Source of the DNA: Bacillus sp. FJAT-18017
Lineage (GTDB): Bacteria; Bacillota; Bacilli; Bacillales; Cytobacillaceae
DNA: 64,000 nt
Assembly (NCBI RefSeq): GCF_001278805.1
Contig: NZ_CP012602.1
Coordinates: 2,758,001-2,822,000 of the forward strand
Direction: 5' to 3'
Made by a program: the position numbers and the translations under genes. Positions within the stretch are counted from its first letter, which is position 1. Every line of letters starts with the position of its first letter. This document shows, piece after piece, positions 18,401 through 27,283 of this stretch. Under the pieces are notes generated by a model. The model was not told where the DNA came from. It saw only the letters and a list, made by a program, of their open reading frames with translations, and made no database searches.

Positions 18401-20647
18401 AACATTAAGTCTTAATGGAGCTTGTGAATTATTGATGAACAAGTAGGAAAAGTGCTCTTTAAATTGGGAAATTTTATCATGAACAACCTTTGCTAAGTAA
18501 TGATTTGCATCGGAAACAGATACTTTATTAACTGGTTTAAAAGTTAACCATTCATATGCTGCTTTTTGATGATCAGGTTTAAACAAATTTTCTTCATCAT
18601 ATATAAAAGGTATTAAAGCATCTGGAGTTAGCCTGGTAAGTATACTGTTATCGATCTCCTCTTTATTTAATAGTTCATATGTTTTTAGCTTAAATGCGAC
18701 CATTAATGGATGGAATGGTGTGAAATACAATACTTCATTTGATTGAATCATACCTAATTTAAACAAATCTATACCTTTACTGCCTGCCGGGGATCCCGCT
18801 TTAAAGCTTTCTATTTCCTTAATATATTCATTAATATAAGCTAGAGATCTACTCTTTAAATCATCAGTAACTGTACAAAGGCTAGGGATTGAATTATTTA
18901 TTTTGAAGTATGTTAAAAATCTGCTATAAGCTTCTCTTAAATTATCACTCAATTTTATATCTTGAGGATTAAGGTTATCAGATTCATTTATTGCAAACTT
19001 TAAGCCTTCCTCGACCCAAAAGTTTTCCCACTCAAAAAATTCCCTGTACTCAGAATGGAAGTAAAACTCACGATTTTCTAAAATTAAGCGGTTGTTTTCT
19101 TTTATCCACTGTATGTCCATACCTGTTTCCCGTACTAACTTCCAAATTCGTTGTCCGTTTATTGGTAAAGAGTCAGGCAATTCGTTTACTAGCAGAAAAG
19201 GTACAATACCATAATCAAATTCAATATTGAATGATAATGCCTCATCATCATTAAAAGCTTCCGGCAAAGGCAATAAGATTAACTGCTCATCTTGTGTAAC
19301 TTTATATGTTTTACTACTTTCTGATACCTCTAGCCTTTTTCTTTCAAAACCGGATCCAAATGTTAGACTTTCATCAATATTTCGTAATTCAATAAACCCT
19401 CCAACTGGGTCCACTAGGTATTGTGATTTAAAAGGATCTAGATATTCAGGCTCAATAGGCAAGATGGCAATCAGGAATTCTGCACCTAATGAAGACTTTT
19501 TATCATGTCTATAAGTAAATCTAGCAAAAGTTGCTTTATTGGGTTGCGCCGAAAGACTTGCTAAAATATTTTTTTGTTTTACTTGGATTGTTAAAATATC
19601 AGTAAACTGTTTAGGAATGGTTAAGAAATCAGAGCTTAAACTGTTATTATCTTTGCTCAAAAGGAACCCAGCTTGTAATTGAATTTCTTCCCTCTGTTCA
19701 GGATTAAAAATAATAATATTCCTTTTTCTTTTTCCGGCAGCTGTTTCACTTTGGGGTTTATCCCAGTATTTTATTTTGTTATCAATAGTTAAGGAAGTAA
19801 GTTCAATTGATTTTTTTCCAGGTTCATTTTTACTTCGAAAAACTTCAGGGAAAATTTTATCCTTCCAATCTTCTTTAAAAAGTTCCCTAACGCCCTCTGG
19901 TTTGAACCTCTTTTCCAATTCATCTTGGCCTAGGCCATAGTCATGTACTTTTCTTACATAATCAAATAAATCCCTATTTTCTTGAATACGTTCCTTTTGG
20001 TCTTTCCCCTTAAATTTATCAAGGTCCGGATCTTTAAAAAGACCAAATTTATAGTATTCTTGGTCATCGATAGAACCTTTTTGTAATGTAGAAAAAATAT
20101 CTTCAAATTCAAAAAATGAAATTTGTTGATATGCTTGTTCTTTTAATAACACGTCAAGGTTATCAAGTAATATTATTTGATCAATTTTTGGCAAAATACT
20201 TTTTTCAATTTCACCCTTTAAGTTTTTAAATAATGAGGAAGGATGTAACGGCATCCCTTCTTTTTGCAAGTCACTGCTTCCACCCTGGATGGAGTCCAAC
20301 TGTTCAGAAACAATACTTAACAATGATGTATTTTTCCAAATGCCTTTTTGTTCTCCGACCAGGTTTCTAAGAGTTACTAGGAAATCAGGTTTTACATTCT
20401 CAGAAGTGTAGGCAATTACTAGGTTAATAGAATTAAATGCCAACGAAAAAGTCTTATACTCTTCACCAAACTCATGTTTATATGTAAAATCTTTTGACCC
20501 CTGTATTTTCCCTAGAGCGTTTACAAGGTGACTGATGTCCGTTTCTTTATCAAGTTGTAGATAATATCGATCTCCTGCTTTTAAACCAACTTCTTTAAAA
20601 TAGTTTACTAAAAGGGATGAAATGTAGTTATAAAACTGGTTTGACAT
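15440..20647 (-). CDS. dptH: DNA phosphorothioation-dependent restriction protein DptH (HerA-type ATPase)
   Basis: 1735 aa from the ATG at 20647 (GGTGAT site; the open frame extends 5 codons further). The start overlaps the end of dptG by 20 bp. The C-terminal third is a HerA/FtsK-like ATPase: Walker A SGKSGQGKT at about 1400 and Walker B PVIMDEAQNLD at about 1614. A PD-(D/E)xK-like signature lies upstream (D1111/D1112 in SDDLLLIG; E1133 and K1135 in PVEVK), suggesting built-in nuclease activity. DptFGH attacks DNA lacking phosphorothioate marks. A charged E/K-rich linker at about 1300-1370 separates the parts. The family call is strong from size, order and the ATPase. Confidence 0.9.
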   Translation of the reverse strand: MSNQFYNYISSLLVNYFKEVGLKAGDRYYLQLDKETDISHLVNALGKIQGSKDFTYKHEFGEEYKTFSLAFNSINLVIAYTSENVKPDFLVTLRNLVGEQKGIWKNTSLLSIVSEQLDSIQGGSSDLQKEGMPLHPSSLFKNLKGEIEKSILPKIDQIILLDNLDVLLKEQAYQQISFFEFEDIFSTLQKGSIDDQEYYKFGLFKDPDLDKFKGKDQKERIQENRDLFDYVRKVHDYGLGQDELEKRFKPEGVRELFKEDWKDKIFPEVFRSKNEPGKKSIELTSLTIDNKIKYWDKPQSETAAGKRKRNIIIFNPEQREEIQLQAGFLLSKDNNSLSSDFLTIPKQFTDILTIQVKQKNILASLSAQPNKATFARFTYRHDKKSSLGAEFLIAILPIEPEYLDPFKSQYLVDPVGGFIELRNIDESLTFGSGFERKRLEVSESSKTYKVTQDEQLILLPLPEAFNDDEALSFNIEFDYGIVPFLLVNELPDSLPINGQRIWKLVRETGMDIQWIKENNRLILENREFYFHSEYREFFEWENFWVEEGLKFAINESDNLNPQDIKLSDNLREAYSRFLTYFKINNSIPSLCTVTDDLKSRSLAYINEYIKEIESFKAGSPAGSKGIDLFKLGMIQSNEVLYFTPFHPLMVAFKLKTYELLNKEEIDNSILTRLTPDALIPFIYDEENLFKPDHQKAAYEWLTFKPVNKVSVSDANHYLAKVVHDKISQFKEHFSYLFINNSQAPLRLNVLNITNDKEVIRGIFQWMLKEIDKNGLEGLKPVEVTLYNNGDFTESAFDLYSIIESIQEFEETFNIKLESKEVEPEDIIRTIREKLSFYKQNSDAEYRYSHITFYKMHAQEHHAVQPMNEMTTGISIEGLYSSVPSMKDEENYKSGFGTKAYSVDDINYLAKTAYFVNELAANLRNGGHDSYRRGEAILSRTTTADEVTLEKVFESSFWVTFVDPSMDLEFFNKYDGNLVVIHYSDQYSSSSRYDAITVTNKSNQYYAVIKEFLKQKDVEGTDQNVLETIRAFNTFNGEWLLRIIGSKGQFDREKLSIISAIKFSVSYFDHPDIKWIPVSLEEILRVAGAVSLNRSEGVFTAKNLGVKGSHSDDLLLIGLENKEGKLSLHFYPVEVKIGLNRGEVLDKARKQVEKTKKLFVETLIGEEGKEFTARFYRNFFVQLLIANAAKLEQNGFWEGKDYKLTDDVIEKLLIDDFEISEHLHKYIGHGAILSFQKNSHHRSAFLEDNVLLLNLTEFDGYNGLVKPVQEMRNWIQEEQNDFIKEEMLSYKYKPCNLLYGSDGTNQSEGPTYKEPKVEKGEIEESLKEENEREDPVSISNVETELDKKVFKEKDEIQESVKKFNETARIKLGKAENSNREIYWEYGNKGLANRHLLISGKSGQGKTYFMQCLLLEKSKLGISSIVIDYTEGFLPNQLEPEFVDFLGKKLKQKIVYSEQLPINPFRKNVRDIGGIQLDESNTDIAERVKSVFAAVYKSLGIQQQNSIYEAILNGLDRYGQNMNLLKLKEMLEEDGSSYAKTALSQIRPLIDRNPFSSDNSFNWKDIIESNGEVYVIQLTGFPRDVQLIITEFILWELWNYSVRNGHKNKPMPVIMDEAQNLDHTEKSPSARILTEGRKFGWSAWYATQFLKSQLSADELARLQNSSQKVYFSPPEQEVSNIAASLTKDNSEKKYWENVLSTLKKGQCIVHGPVLKDNGELSNPTVSIVNITPLSERI

Positions 20648-22055
20648 ACTGAGAATCACCACTATCGCTTTTTTTGTCCAAAATATTCAAGTTATCCAAT
20701 AAGGTTATTATTTCTTTTTTTGAATAACGATCAAACTTTAAACCTCTTTTTTCAAACTCTTTAAATAGTTCGTTTAAGGGTATTCTGTTATCTTTAACAG
20801 CAACAGCTGTCATTAAAAGTAGAAAGTCTTGTTTTACATTTAGTACCGGTCCAAGGCTTCCTCTATTTTTTATAAATTGGTTTGCTCCCAAATCATCTAT
20901 ATTGCCACCGTACCTGTCGGCAACATCAGAACTGGTACCTTCTTTTACACACTCAAATAGGACTTTAAAAGCACTTGGCAGATCAGATGAATTGTCGGCG
21001 ATTTTTATCTTACCTTTGAAAGCCCATAGTTGATATTTTTCAATCCAATTTTTTACATCAATTAAAAAGTCTTTTTCGAAATCTAAACCATTGCTTTGAA
21101 CTAATTTTAATAATCTACTATAAGGAATAAACGAAATGCCCTCGTTACTTTCCCCTAAAGGCTTATTCAAAGAATTATGGCTAAGCTGTGAAATTGTGTG
21201 TATATGAGGAAAGAGGTTAGGTGCATGTTCCTTCACAAATTTATATCCTTCTATTGGATCGGCTGCCATTCTTCTCTTAGTAAGAGATTCCCACTCTAAA
21301 GCAAAATAAAATGGCTTTACTTCTTCTAAATCTGCATCCGTAAATCGTTCAAATTGAAACAAAAGTTGAATTGAATACATAAAAACATAGTAGTGTGTTA
21401 ATAATGGAAATGCTGTAAGAAAATAATCCTTATATTTACTAATATAGAAAAGGTCCTCTTGATATAACTTTCTTAAAGGTTCAAGTAAAGGTTGATACTG
21501 TTGATTAGAGTTTGGCTCAACAGCTTTCTCAAAATCACTTAACTTCTCGAGAATTAATTCTGTTAAAATATCATCTGTCTTTTTATTTTTGAATACTTGT
21601 TTAATTTTATCATTTTCCCCTACTAGTGTTTCACTCATAAATAGTGCATACTTTCCGAATTCATTTTTTAACTTTTTATCCAATTTCATGTAATTAAATA
21701 AAAAGGGATGGATCGGTTTAATTTCATCTTGATTAAATAGATACTGATCAAGAAAACGAACAAAATCAGCTACTGCTTCCTCATTATCATTAAAATCCAC
21801 AGTTTCTGCGATATACTCGCTGAGTTCATTTTCAGTTTCTGATACATATAAATCCTTTTTCTTAATGGCTTTTTCATTAAAAGTAACACCACTAACGTTT
21901 CTAATATATTCTCCCATAACTTTATTAAATTGGTCTCTTATTGCACGAGTCCTCTTAGTTAAAAACGGCAAAACATCTAGAGCGTTTCCGGTGTCATGTT
22001 TATTCTTTTTTTTCAACAATTCATCAAGATACTCAACATGGAGAATTCCAGGCAT
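20628..22055 (-). CDS. dptG: DNA phosphorothioation-dependent restriction protein DptG
   Basis: 475 aa, ATG start 8 bp after the dptF stop with an AGGGAG site inside the end of dptF. It has no Walker motifs, signal peptide or membrane helices; it is a mostly alpha-helical protein (MPGILHVEYLDELLKKK start). It lies between dptF and dptH in the conserved F-G-H order, and size fits the DptG family of about 400-480 aa. Its biochemical role in the restriction complex is not visible from sequence. Overlap with dptH suggests translational coupling. Confidence 0.85.
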   Translation of the reverse strand: MPGILHVEYLDELLKKKNKHDTGNALDVLPFLTKRTRAIRDQFNKVMGEYIRNVSGVTFNEKAIKKKDLYVSETENELSEYIAETVDFNDNEEAVADFVRFLDQYLFNQDEIKPIHPFLFNYMKLDKKLKNEFGKYALFMSETLVGENDKIKQVFKNKKTDDILTELILEKLSDFEKAVEPNSNQQYQPLLEPLRKLYQEDLFYISKYKDYFLTAFPLLTHYYVFMYSIQLLFQFERFTDADLEEVKPFYFALEWESLTKRRMAADPIEGYKFVKEHAPNLFPHIHTISQLSHNSLNKPLGESNEGISFIPYSRLLKLVQSNGLDFEKDFLIDVKNWIEKYQLWAFKGKIKIADNSSDLPSAFKVLFECVKEGTSSDVADRYGGNIDDLGANQFIKNRGSLGPVLNVKQDFLLLMTAVAVKDNRIPLNELFKEFEKRGLKFDRYSKKEIITLLDNLNILDKKSDSGDSQYVKPVL

Positions 22056-22062
22056 AATTTAA

Positions 22063-24378
22063 CTACTCCCTTTCAAATACAAAGGCATCAAAGCTATCTC
22101 TTTTAATCGTATAAAATCTCTTGTCTTTAGGGAAAACGATGAGTAATTCTTTTTGTTTTTCTCCAAAATTCATTAGTTTCTCTAAAAACTCAACAAATTT
22201 AATGGCGTCTTCTTCATCTCTTTTATTAGGCCTGTAGCCATTTTGCACCTTAAATAATAACTCATAAAGCTGAAAATCTATTTCCAGTAAAATTTTCTTA
22301 CTCGAATCCCCCCCATGATAAGCTAATATGATTGAGGATTTAAATGTATTTAAAACATCGTTCGTAGTTGTTATTAGATGGTCAACTGACGGGCAAAGTT
22401 CAAGTTTTTGAGCCAGCCGGTATTTTTCACTAGGCTTGTCCAAATAAATATAATCTTTTTTCGGGCTTCCTTTCCATTTGAAAATTGCAGACTTCATTTC
22501 ATCATAAAATGCTCTTATTTTTCTTTTGTCCCCAGAATTAAAATAGTATAGATTTTTTAGAAAGTTAATGTAACTAATATCTTTTAATTCATTGGCAAAT
22601 TCCTTATTTGTTAAGAAAGAGATCCTAATAAATGATTCAAAAAATAGGTTAAAAGAATGCTCGGTTAAATCACTTCTAGATAAAAAAGGCTTAAGTAATG
22701 ATACAAATACTTGATCTTGAATATACTCTCTAATTTTCGAGTCCCAATCGGTAATAGTATTTAACTCAATAACTAGTCCATCAATTACTGAAGATCTTAT
22801 GTGAATCGGATCAATATCGCTAATAGCTTGTAAAATAAATGATCTTTCTTTTCGGTCAAATAATAAATTGGATAAGGAGTAATTTAATTTCTCGAAATCG
22901 GTTAATAAAGATACATTCTGTAAATTATCTGGAATTAGTATATCAGAAATAAAATTCAAAAATGCACGAGCAGAGATAACAAGTTTCTTTTGAACTATGG
23001 TTTGGATAACAAGCTGAACTACTTGTTCCTGTACATTTTTATTTGATAACATTTTATAATTTTCATGAACCATAGTAGTTATATTGTTTTTCTCGTCTTC
23101 TAAAAGTGCTAAATAAAAAGGATTATCACTACTAGAATTGACGATTTTCTCAATTAAAGTTGAATAAAAAGTTGATATCGGTCCATTACTAGTTAATTCA
23201 TAAGCGTGGTAGTCACCAAAACTAAGAAGATCAAATACTTCCTCGCTATAGTGGGTAGTTATATTTTGTGAAAACAAATCACTTTTATCAACAAATTTAC
23301 TCAATTGATTATAGGTAAATTTATTATGCGGAGCATTTATAAAATTGTGAAGTACTCCCATATTAATTGCTAGAATCACCTTATCATTTGAACTACTATA
23401 ATGCTGATCTGAGAAACCACTTAAGATTTCTTCAAGAGTTTCTAGGGAGTTTTTGTTAGGTGAAAAACTTTCGGTTGCATCGTTAAATATAGTATATTCA
23501 TCAATTAAATCAGGTCTCTTTTTCTTTAAATAAGCTAATAAATGAGATTTACCATCGCCTACACTACCGCATAACAAAATAAGGTTCGCTCCATCACGGT
23601 TTTTATTCCGTTCTAAAATGTTTTCCAAATCCTCTTGGATGTTTCTTTTTACATGAAGGTAATCCTTAAATTTGCTAAATTGACTCGCATTCTCAATAGC
23701 TTCCTGTGAAGATTCACGAAGTCTTTTTATTTCTCTAACTAAATAACTTTCCCCTAGTCCTAAATTTTTTGTTAATATATTATTTGTAAGAGATTTACTA
23801 TTTTCTTGTGGCGTAGTTTCTCCGTTATGATTTTTTTCCTCGCCATGTTCTTCCTCAGGTTTTTCTTCCTTACTTTTTTTAAGAGTTTCAAATATATTAG
23901 GTCCTAGCAGGTCGAAAATTTGATTTTTCACTATTTCCGCAACATTTTCTTTCTTAGGCGGTTTTGGAGGTTCATATGAATTTACTTGTATTTGTTTTAA
24001 TGAATAGACTTCAGTAAACCAAACCCCTAATTTATGCATCTCTTTATGTAATTTAAATGCTTCAGTAATATCATTAAATTTTGGGTCATGTGCTGCTTTA
24101 TTTCCTATTAATCGGATGGTATCAAATGACCGCTGTATTTCTGCAGGTAAGAAGTCTTCCTTAGCAAGTAAATTTATTTTGTCGTAAAATGTTGCTTGAT
24201 AAGGAATTTCTACCCCTTCAAATTTGAAGACTTCACCAAGTATATTTTCTGCAAATAACCTAGCCTTAATAACAGAACTACTAGGATCTTCGAATAATAA
24301 CTCCTCCATCTTCTTGGCACTTGAAGCTGCTTCAGGTACAAGATCCTCTAAAAAATCCAAGAAATAATTCTGACTCAC
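22063..24378 (-). CDS. dptF: DNA phosphorothioation-dependent restriction protein DptF (P-loop NTPase)
   Basis: 771 aa, GTG start 10 bases after GGAGG. Residues 1-120 resemble the DUF4145-type helical domain found on type I restriction subunits (RLIGNKAAHDPKF near 89-101). A charged linker (about 165-200) precedes a P-loop ATPase with Walker A CGSVGDGKSHL (270-280). The rest is helical. First gene of the dptFGH operon, divergent from dndB across a 197-bp promoter region. With DptG and DptH it forms the restriction arm that damages unmodified DNA. Confidence 0.88.
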   Translation of the reverse strand: MSQNYFLDFLEDLVPEAASSAKKMEELLFEDPSSSVIKARLFAENILGEVFKFEGVEIPYQATFYDKINLLAKEDFLPAEIQRSFDTIRLIGNKAAHDPKFNDITEAFKLHKEMHKLGVWFTEVYSLKQIQVNSYEPPKPPKKENVAEIVKNQIFDLLGPNIFETLKKSKEEKPEEEHGEEKNHNGETTPQENSKSLTNNILTKNLGLGESYLVREIKRLRESSQEAIENASQFSKFKDYLHVKRNIQEDLENILERNKNRDGANLILLCGSVGDGKSHLLAYLKKKRPDLIDEYTIFNDATESFSPNKNSLETLEEILSGFSDQHYSSSNDKVILAINMGVLHNFINAPHNKFTYNQLSKFVDKSDLFSQNITTHYSEEVFDLLSFGDYHAYELTSNGPISTFYSTLIEKIVNSSSDNPFYLALLEDEKNNITTMVHENYKMLSNKNVQEQVVQLVIQTIVQKKLVISARAFLNFISDILIPDNLQNVSLLTDFEKLNYSLSNLLFDRKERSFILQAISDIDPIHIRSSVIDGLVIELNTITDWDSKIREYIQDQVFVSLLKPFLSRSDLTEHSFNLFFESFIRISFLTNKEFANELKDISYINFLKNLYYFNSGDKRKIRAFYDEMKSAIFKWKGSPKKDYIYLDKPSEKYRLAQKLELCPSVDHLITTTNDVLNTFKSSIILAYHGGDSSKKILLEIDFQLYELLFKVQNGYRPNKRDEEDAIKFVEFLEKLMNFGEKQKELLIVFPKDKRFYTIKRDSFDAFVFERE

Positions 24379-24416
24379 TTTCCACTAACCTCCGTCTTGT
24401 TCTTTCTATTTATATT

Positions 24417-24444
24417 ATCATATAAAAAATATATTTTTCCGCAA
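24417..24444 (-). promoter_or_regulatory. Candidate sigma-A promoter of dptFGH
   Basis: On the - strand TTGCGG (24439-24444) and TATGAT (24417-24422) are separated by 16 bp, about 40 bp upstream of the dptF start. A downstream AT-rich stretch offers alternative -10 hexamers (GATAAT). Predicted by eye. Confidence 0.5.
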
Positions 24445-24507
24445 ATATAAACCATAACTACATAATAGTACCATCTATTTGGAAATTAGAATATTTGTTC
24501 GTAATAC

Positions 24508-24536
24508 TTGTCTAAATTTACATAAAAACTTATAAT
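24508..24536 (+). promoter_or_regulatory. Candidate sigma-A promoter of dndBCDEA
   Basis: TTGTCT (24508-24513), a 17-bp spacer, and a perfect TATAAT (24531-24536) lie 38 bp upstream of the dndB ATG, which has an AAAAGGAG ribosome site. Its spacing from the dptF promoter would allow coordinated control of modification and restriction. Predicted by eye. Confidence 0.6.
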
Positions 24537-24574
24537 CATATTATAAAATACGTACGTAAAAGGAGAATAAGTTT

Positions 24575-25672
24575 ATGGATGCTACCTTTAGCTATAATTT
24601 TCCTGCTATTAGAGGAATACAAGCTAATAAAGAATATTTTGTTGCAATGTGTCCTCTACGCATTATTCCGAAAATATTTTTATTTGATGAGGAAGAGATC
24701 CCGCCAGAACATAGAGCGCAAAGGATTCTAAATAAATCAAGGATCCCTGATATAACAAATTACATATTAGAGAACCAGAACGATTATGTCTTTTCTTCTA
24801 TTACTGCTTCTGTAGATGGTGAATTAGAGTTTGTACCATATAATAATGACCCTTCTTCTAGAGATTTGGGTCAACTAAGAATTGCATTGGATGCTAGGTT
24901 CCTAATCAATGATGGACAGCACCGACGAGCAGCTATTGAGGAAGCATTAAAAATTTCACCCGAATTGGGTAATGAAACAATATCGGTTGTCTTCTTCCAT
25001 GATGAGGGGTTAAAAAAATCCCAACAAATATTTTCAGATTTAAATAGACACGCGGTAAATACTACCTCATCGATTGGTATTCTTTATGACCATAGAGACC
25101 GTATTGCCATGGTTACCAAGGAAGTCATAATCTCAACTCCTTTACTTCACCGGTATACAGATAAGGAGAGGGTGTCTTTATCAAAAAACTCTCCTAAAAT
25201 ACTTGCTTTAAATCATGTTTTTAATACAAACCTTAAATTATTGGGAAAAACAAAAGGTGATAATATTAATATAGTAGAGGAAGAATTTCTAAGAGAATTT
25301 TGGGGTCTTTTATGCTCTTCTATTGTAGAATGGAATTTGGTGTTTAATAAAGAGCTTACTCCTCGCGACTTAAGAACCAATTATATAGTGGGTCACGGGA
25401 TTTTTATTGAAGCAATGGGGTTAGTAGGGAATTATTTAAGAAACTATTATCCAACTGATTGGAAAAACTATATTAAAAAGTTGTCAAAGATTGACTGGAG
25501 TCGAAATAATGTAGGCGATTGGCTTGGCAGGTCTTTTAATCAAAATGGACGAATTCAAAAAACTTCGTACACCATTCAACTTACGTCAAATCGGATAAAG
25601 CAATTGATTGGTCTACCATTAACCGAATCAGAACAAGAACTCGAAAATAAATTTTTCGAAGGAGTTAAATAA
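24575..25672 (+). CDS. dndB: DNA sulfur modification protein DndB
   Basis: 365 aa with the family-defining DGQHR motif at residues 113-117 (LINDGQHRRAA), preceded by the SRIPDITNYILEN segment. DndB is a non-essential member of the phosphorothioation operon, and in other hosts it represses the dnd genes and tunes modification level. It is the first gene of dndB-C-D-E-A; dndC begins 2 bp after its stop. ATG start follows AAAAGGAG. Placed at the divergent promoter, it is well placed to autoregulate the operon and perhaps dptFGH. Confidence 0.93.
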   Translation: MDATFSYNFPAIRGIQANKEYFVAMCPLRIIPKIFLFDEEEIPPEHRAQRILNKSRIPDITNYILENQNDYVFSSITASVDGELEFVPYNNDPSSRDLGQLRIALDARFLINDGQHRRAAIEEALKISPELGNETISVVFFHDEGLKKSQQIFSDLNRHAVNTTSSIGILYDHRDRIAMVTKEVIISTPLLHRYTDKERVSLSKNSPKILALNHVFNTNLKLLGKTKGDNINIVEEEFLREFWGLLCSSIVEWNLVFNKELTPRDLRTNYIVGHGIFIEAMGLVGNYLRNYYPTDWKNYIKKLSKIDWSRNNVGDWLGRSFNQNGRIQKTSYTIQLTSNRIKQLIGLPLTESEQELENKFFEGVK

Positions 25673-25674
25673 AT

Positions 25675-27264
25675 ATGGATGGAATTATTAGTAATTTATT
25701 ATCAAAAAAGCAGCCATTGATTGATCAAGCAAAGGAACAAATAAAGAATGCTTATAAGCTCGACAGTCGCCCATGGGTGGTAGGATATTCGGGAGGAAAA
25801 GATTCAACTGTAGTTGTACAGTTAGTTTTTGAAGCTTTAGGCGAAATGGACAAAGAAGAGCTTCATAAAAAGGTCTATGTGATTTCTTCGGATACTCTCG
25901 TGGAAACTCCTCTAATTATCAATTCAATAAATCAAACACTTAGAAGGATACAAGATGAAGCGCTAAAGAGGAATTTACCATTTGAAACCCATAAAGTTAA
26001 ACCAATTGTAAAAAATTCGTTTTGGGTGAATATCATTGGCAAGGGTTATCCTACTCCTAACCAGCAATTTAGATGGTGTACTGACCGTCTGAAAATTGAT
26101 CCTGCAAATCAATTTATTATGGACAAAGTCTCTTCTTTTGGTGAGGTGATAATGGTTTTAGGTGTTCGGGAAGATGAAAGTGCAACTCGAGGAAATGTAA
26201 TTCGATCACATACGGTTGACGGTAAACTTTTCATGAAACACTCTACATTATCAAATGCATACGTTTATGCTCCTATTCGTGATTTTACTGTGGATGATGT
26301 ATGGAATTATCTTCTTAACCATCCATCTCCTTGGGGAGATGACAACCATGATTTACACCGGCTTTACCAAGATTCCAGTAGTGGGGAATGCCCTTTAGTG
26401 GTTGACAAAAACATTAAAGAAAGTGCAGGCTCTTGCGGAAACAGCCGATTTGGTTGCTGGGTTTGTACTGTAGTGAACGAAGATAAAGCTCTCACTGGAT
26501 TTATACAAAGCGGTCACGATTGGATGAAACCATTATTGGATTATCGAAACTGGTTATCTAGTATCCGTGATGACCGGACTAAAAGAATGCGGTATAGAAT
26601 GAACGGTCAAATTTACTTTAAAGATGTAAGAATGGAAGACATTGATGGTATTAAATCTGTTATTATTCCTAAAAAATCGGGCAGAGCTAGGCAAGTAATT
26701 AAATTTGAAAAATTCAAGGTTGTACCTAGAGATGAATTAAAAGCATACGTAGAAGAAAATAATATCGATTTAAGCGCTCCAGAAGACCATTTGATATTGG
26801 TTTCTTATGAAGAAGAAGGGCTTGACGGCCAAAAAGCAACAAAATACGCCCAACTTGGATTAGGACCTTTTACAATGGAAGCACGTAAAGAAATGCTAAT
26901 AAAATTACTTGAGGTTCAAAGAGATCTTAAACATCCTGAGGATCCAAACTATGAGCTAATTAGTAATGAAGAATTAAAAGCTATAAGAAGAATCTGGTTT
27001 AAGAACGGGGTTTGGGAGGATGAAATCCCTGTCATCTTTAAAGATATTATGGGATATTCATTGGATTGGGAAATTGACGACCGTCCCCTATTCGATAAAG
27101 AACAAATTTCTGATTTGGAATTAATTGCAGAACAATATAAAGTTGATATTAATGTAATAAAAAAACTTGTTTCTATTGAGAAAAACTACGCAGGTTATAA
27201 AGTACGAAGAGGATTAATGGACGAAATCGGTAAAGCTTTAAAACAAGATTACCTGCATCTATAA
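25675..27264 (+). CDS. dndC: DNA phosphorothioation sulfurtransferase DndC
   Basis: 529 aa of the PAPS-reductase / PP-loop ATP pyrophosphatase family. The PP-loop SGGKDST lies at 39-45, RWCTDRLKI at 134-142, and a Cys cluster (C239, C254, C261, C264; SCGNSRFGCWVC) fits the DndC iron-sulfur ligands. DndC activates the DNA backbone phosphate with ATP and transfers sulfur received from DndA. The start lies 2 bp behind dndB, so translation is coupled. All visible motifs are intact. Confidence 0.95.
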   Translation: MDGIISNLLSKKQPLIDQAKEQIKNAYKLDSRPWVVGYSGGKDSTVVVQLVFEALGEMDKEELHKKVYVISSDTLVETPLIINSINQTLRRIQDEALKRNLPFETHKVKPIVKNSFWVNIIGKGYPTPNQQFRWCTDRLKIDPANQFIMDKVSSFGEVIMVLGVREDESATRGNVIRSHTVDGKLFMKHSTLSNAYVYAPIRDFTVDDVWNYLLNHPSPWGDDNHDLHRLYQDSSSGECPLVVDKNIKESAGSCGNSRFGCWVCTVVNEDKALTGFIQSGHDWMKPLLDYRNWLSSIRDDRTKRMRYRMNGQIYFKDVRMEDIDGIKSVIIPKKSGRARQVIKFEKFKVVPRDELKAYVEENNIDLSAPEDHLILVSYEEEGLDGQKATKYAQLGLGPFTMEARKEMLIKLLEVQRDLKHPEDPNYELISNEELKAIRRIWFKNGVWEDEIPVIFKDIMGYSLDWEIDDRPLFDKEQISDLELIAEQYKVDINVIKKLVSIEKNYAGYKVRRGLMDEIGKALKQDYLHL

Positions 27265-27283
27265 ATTTAAAAGAGGTTTGGCC

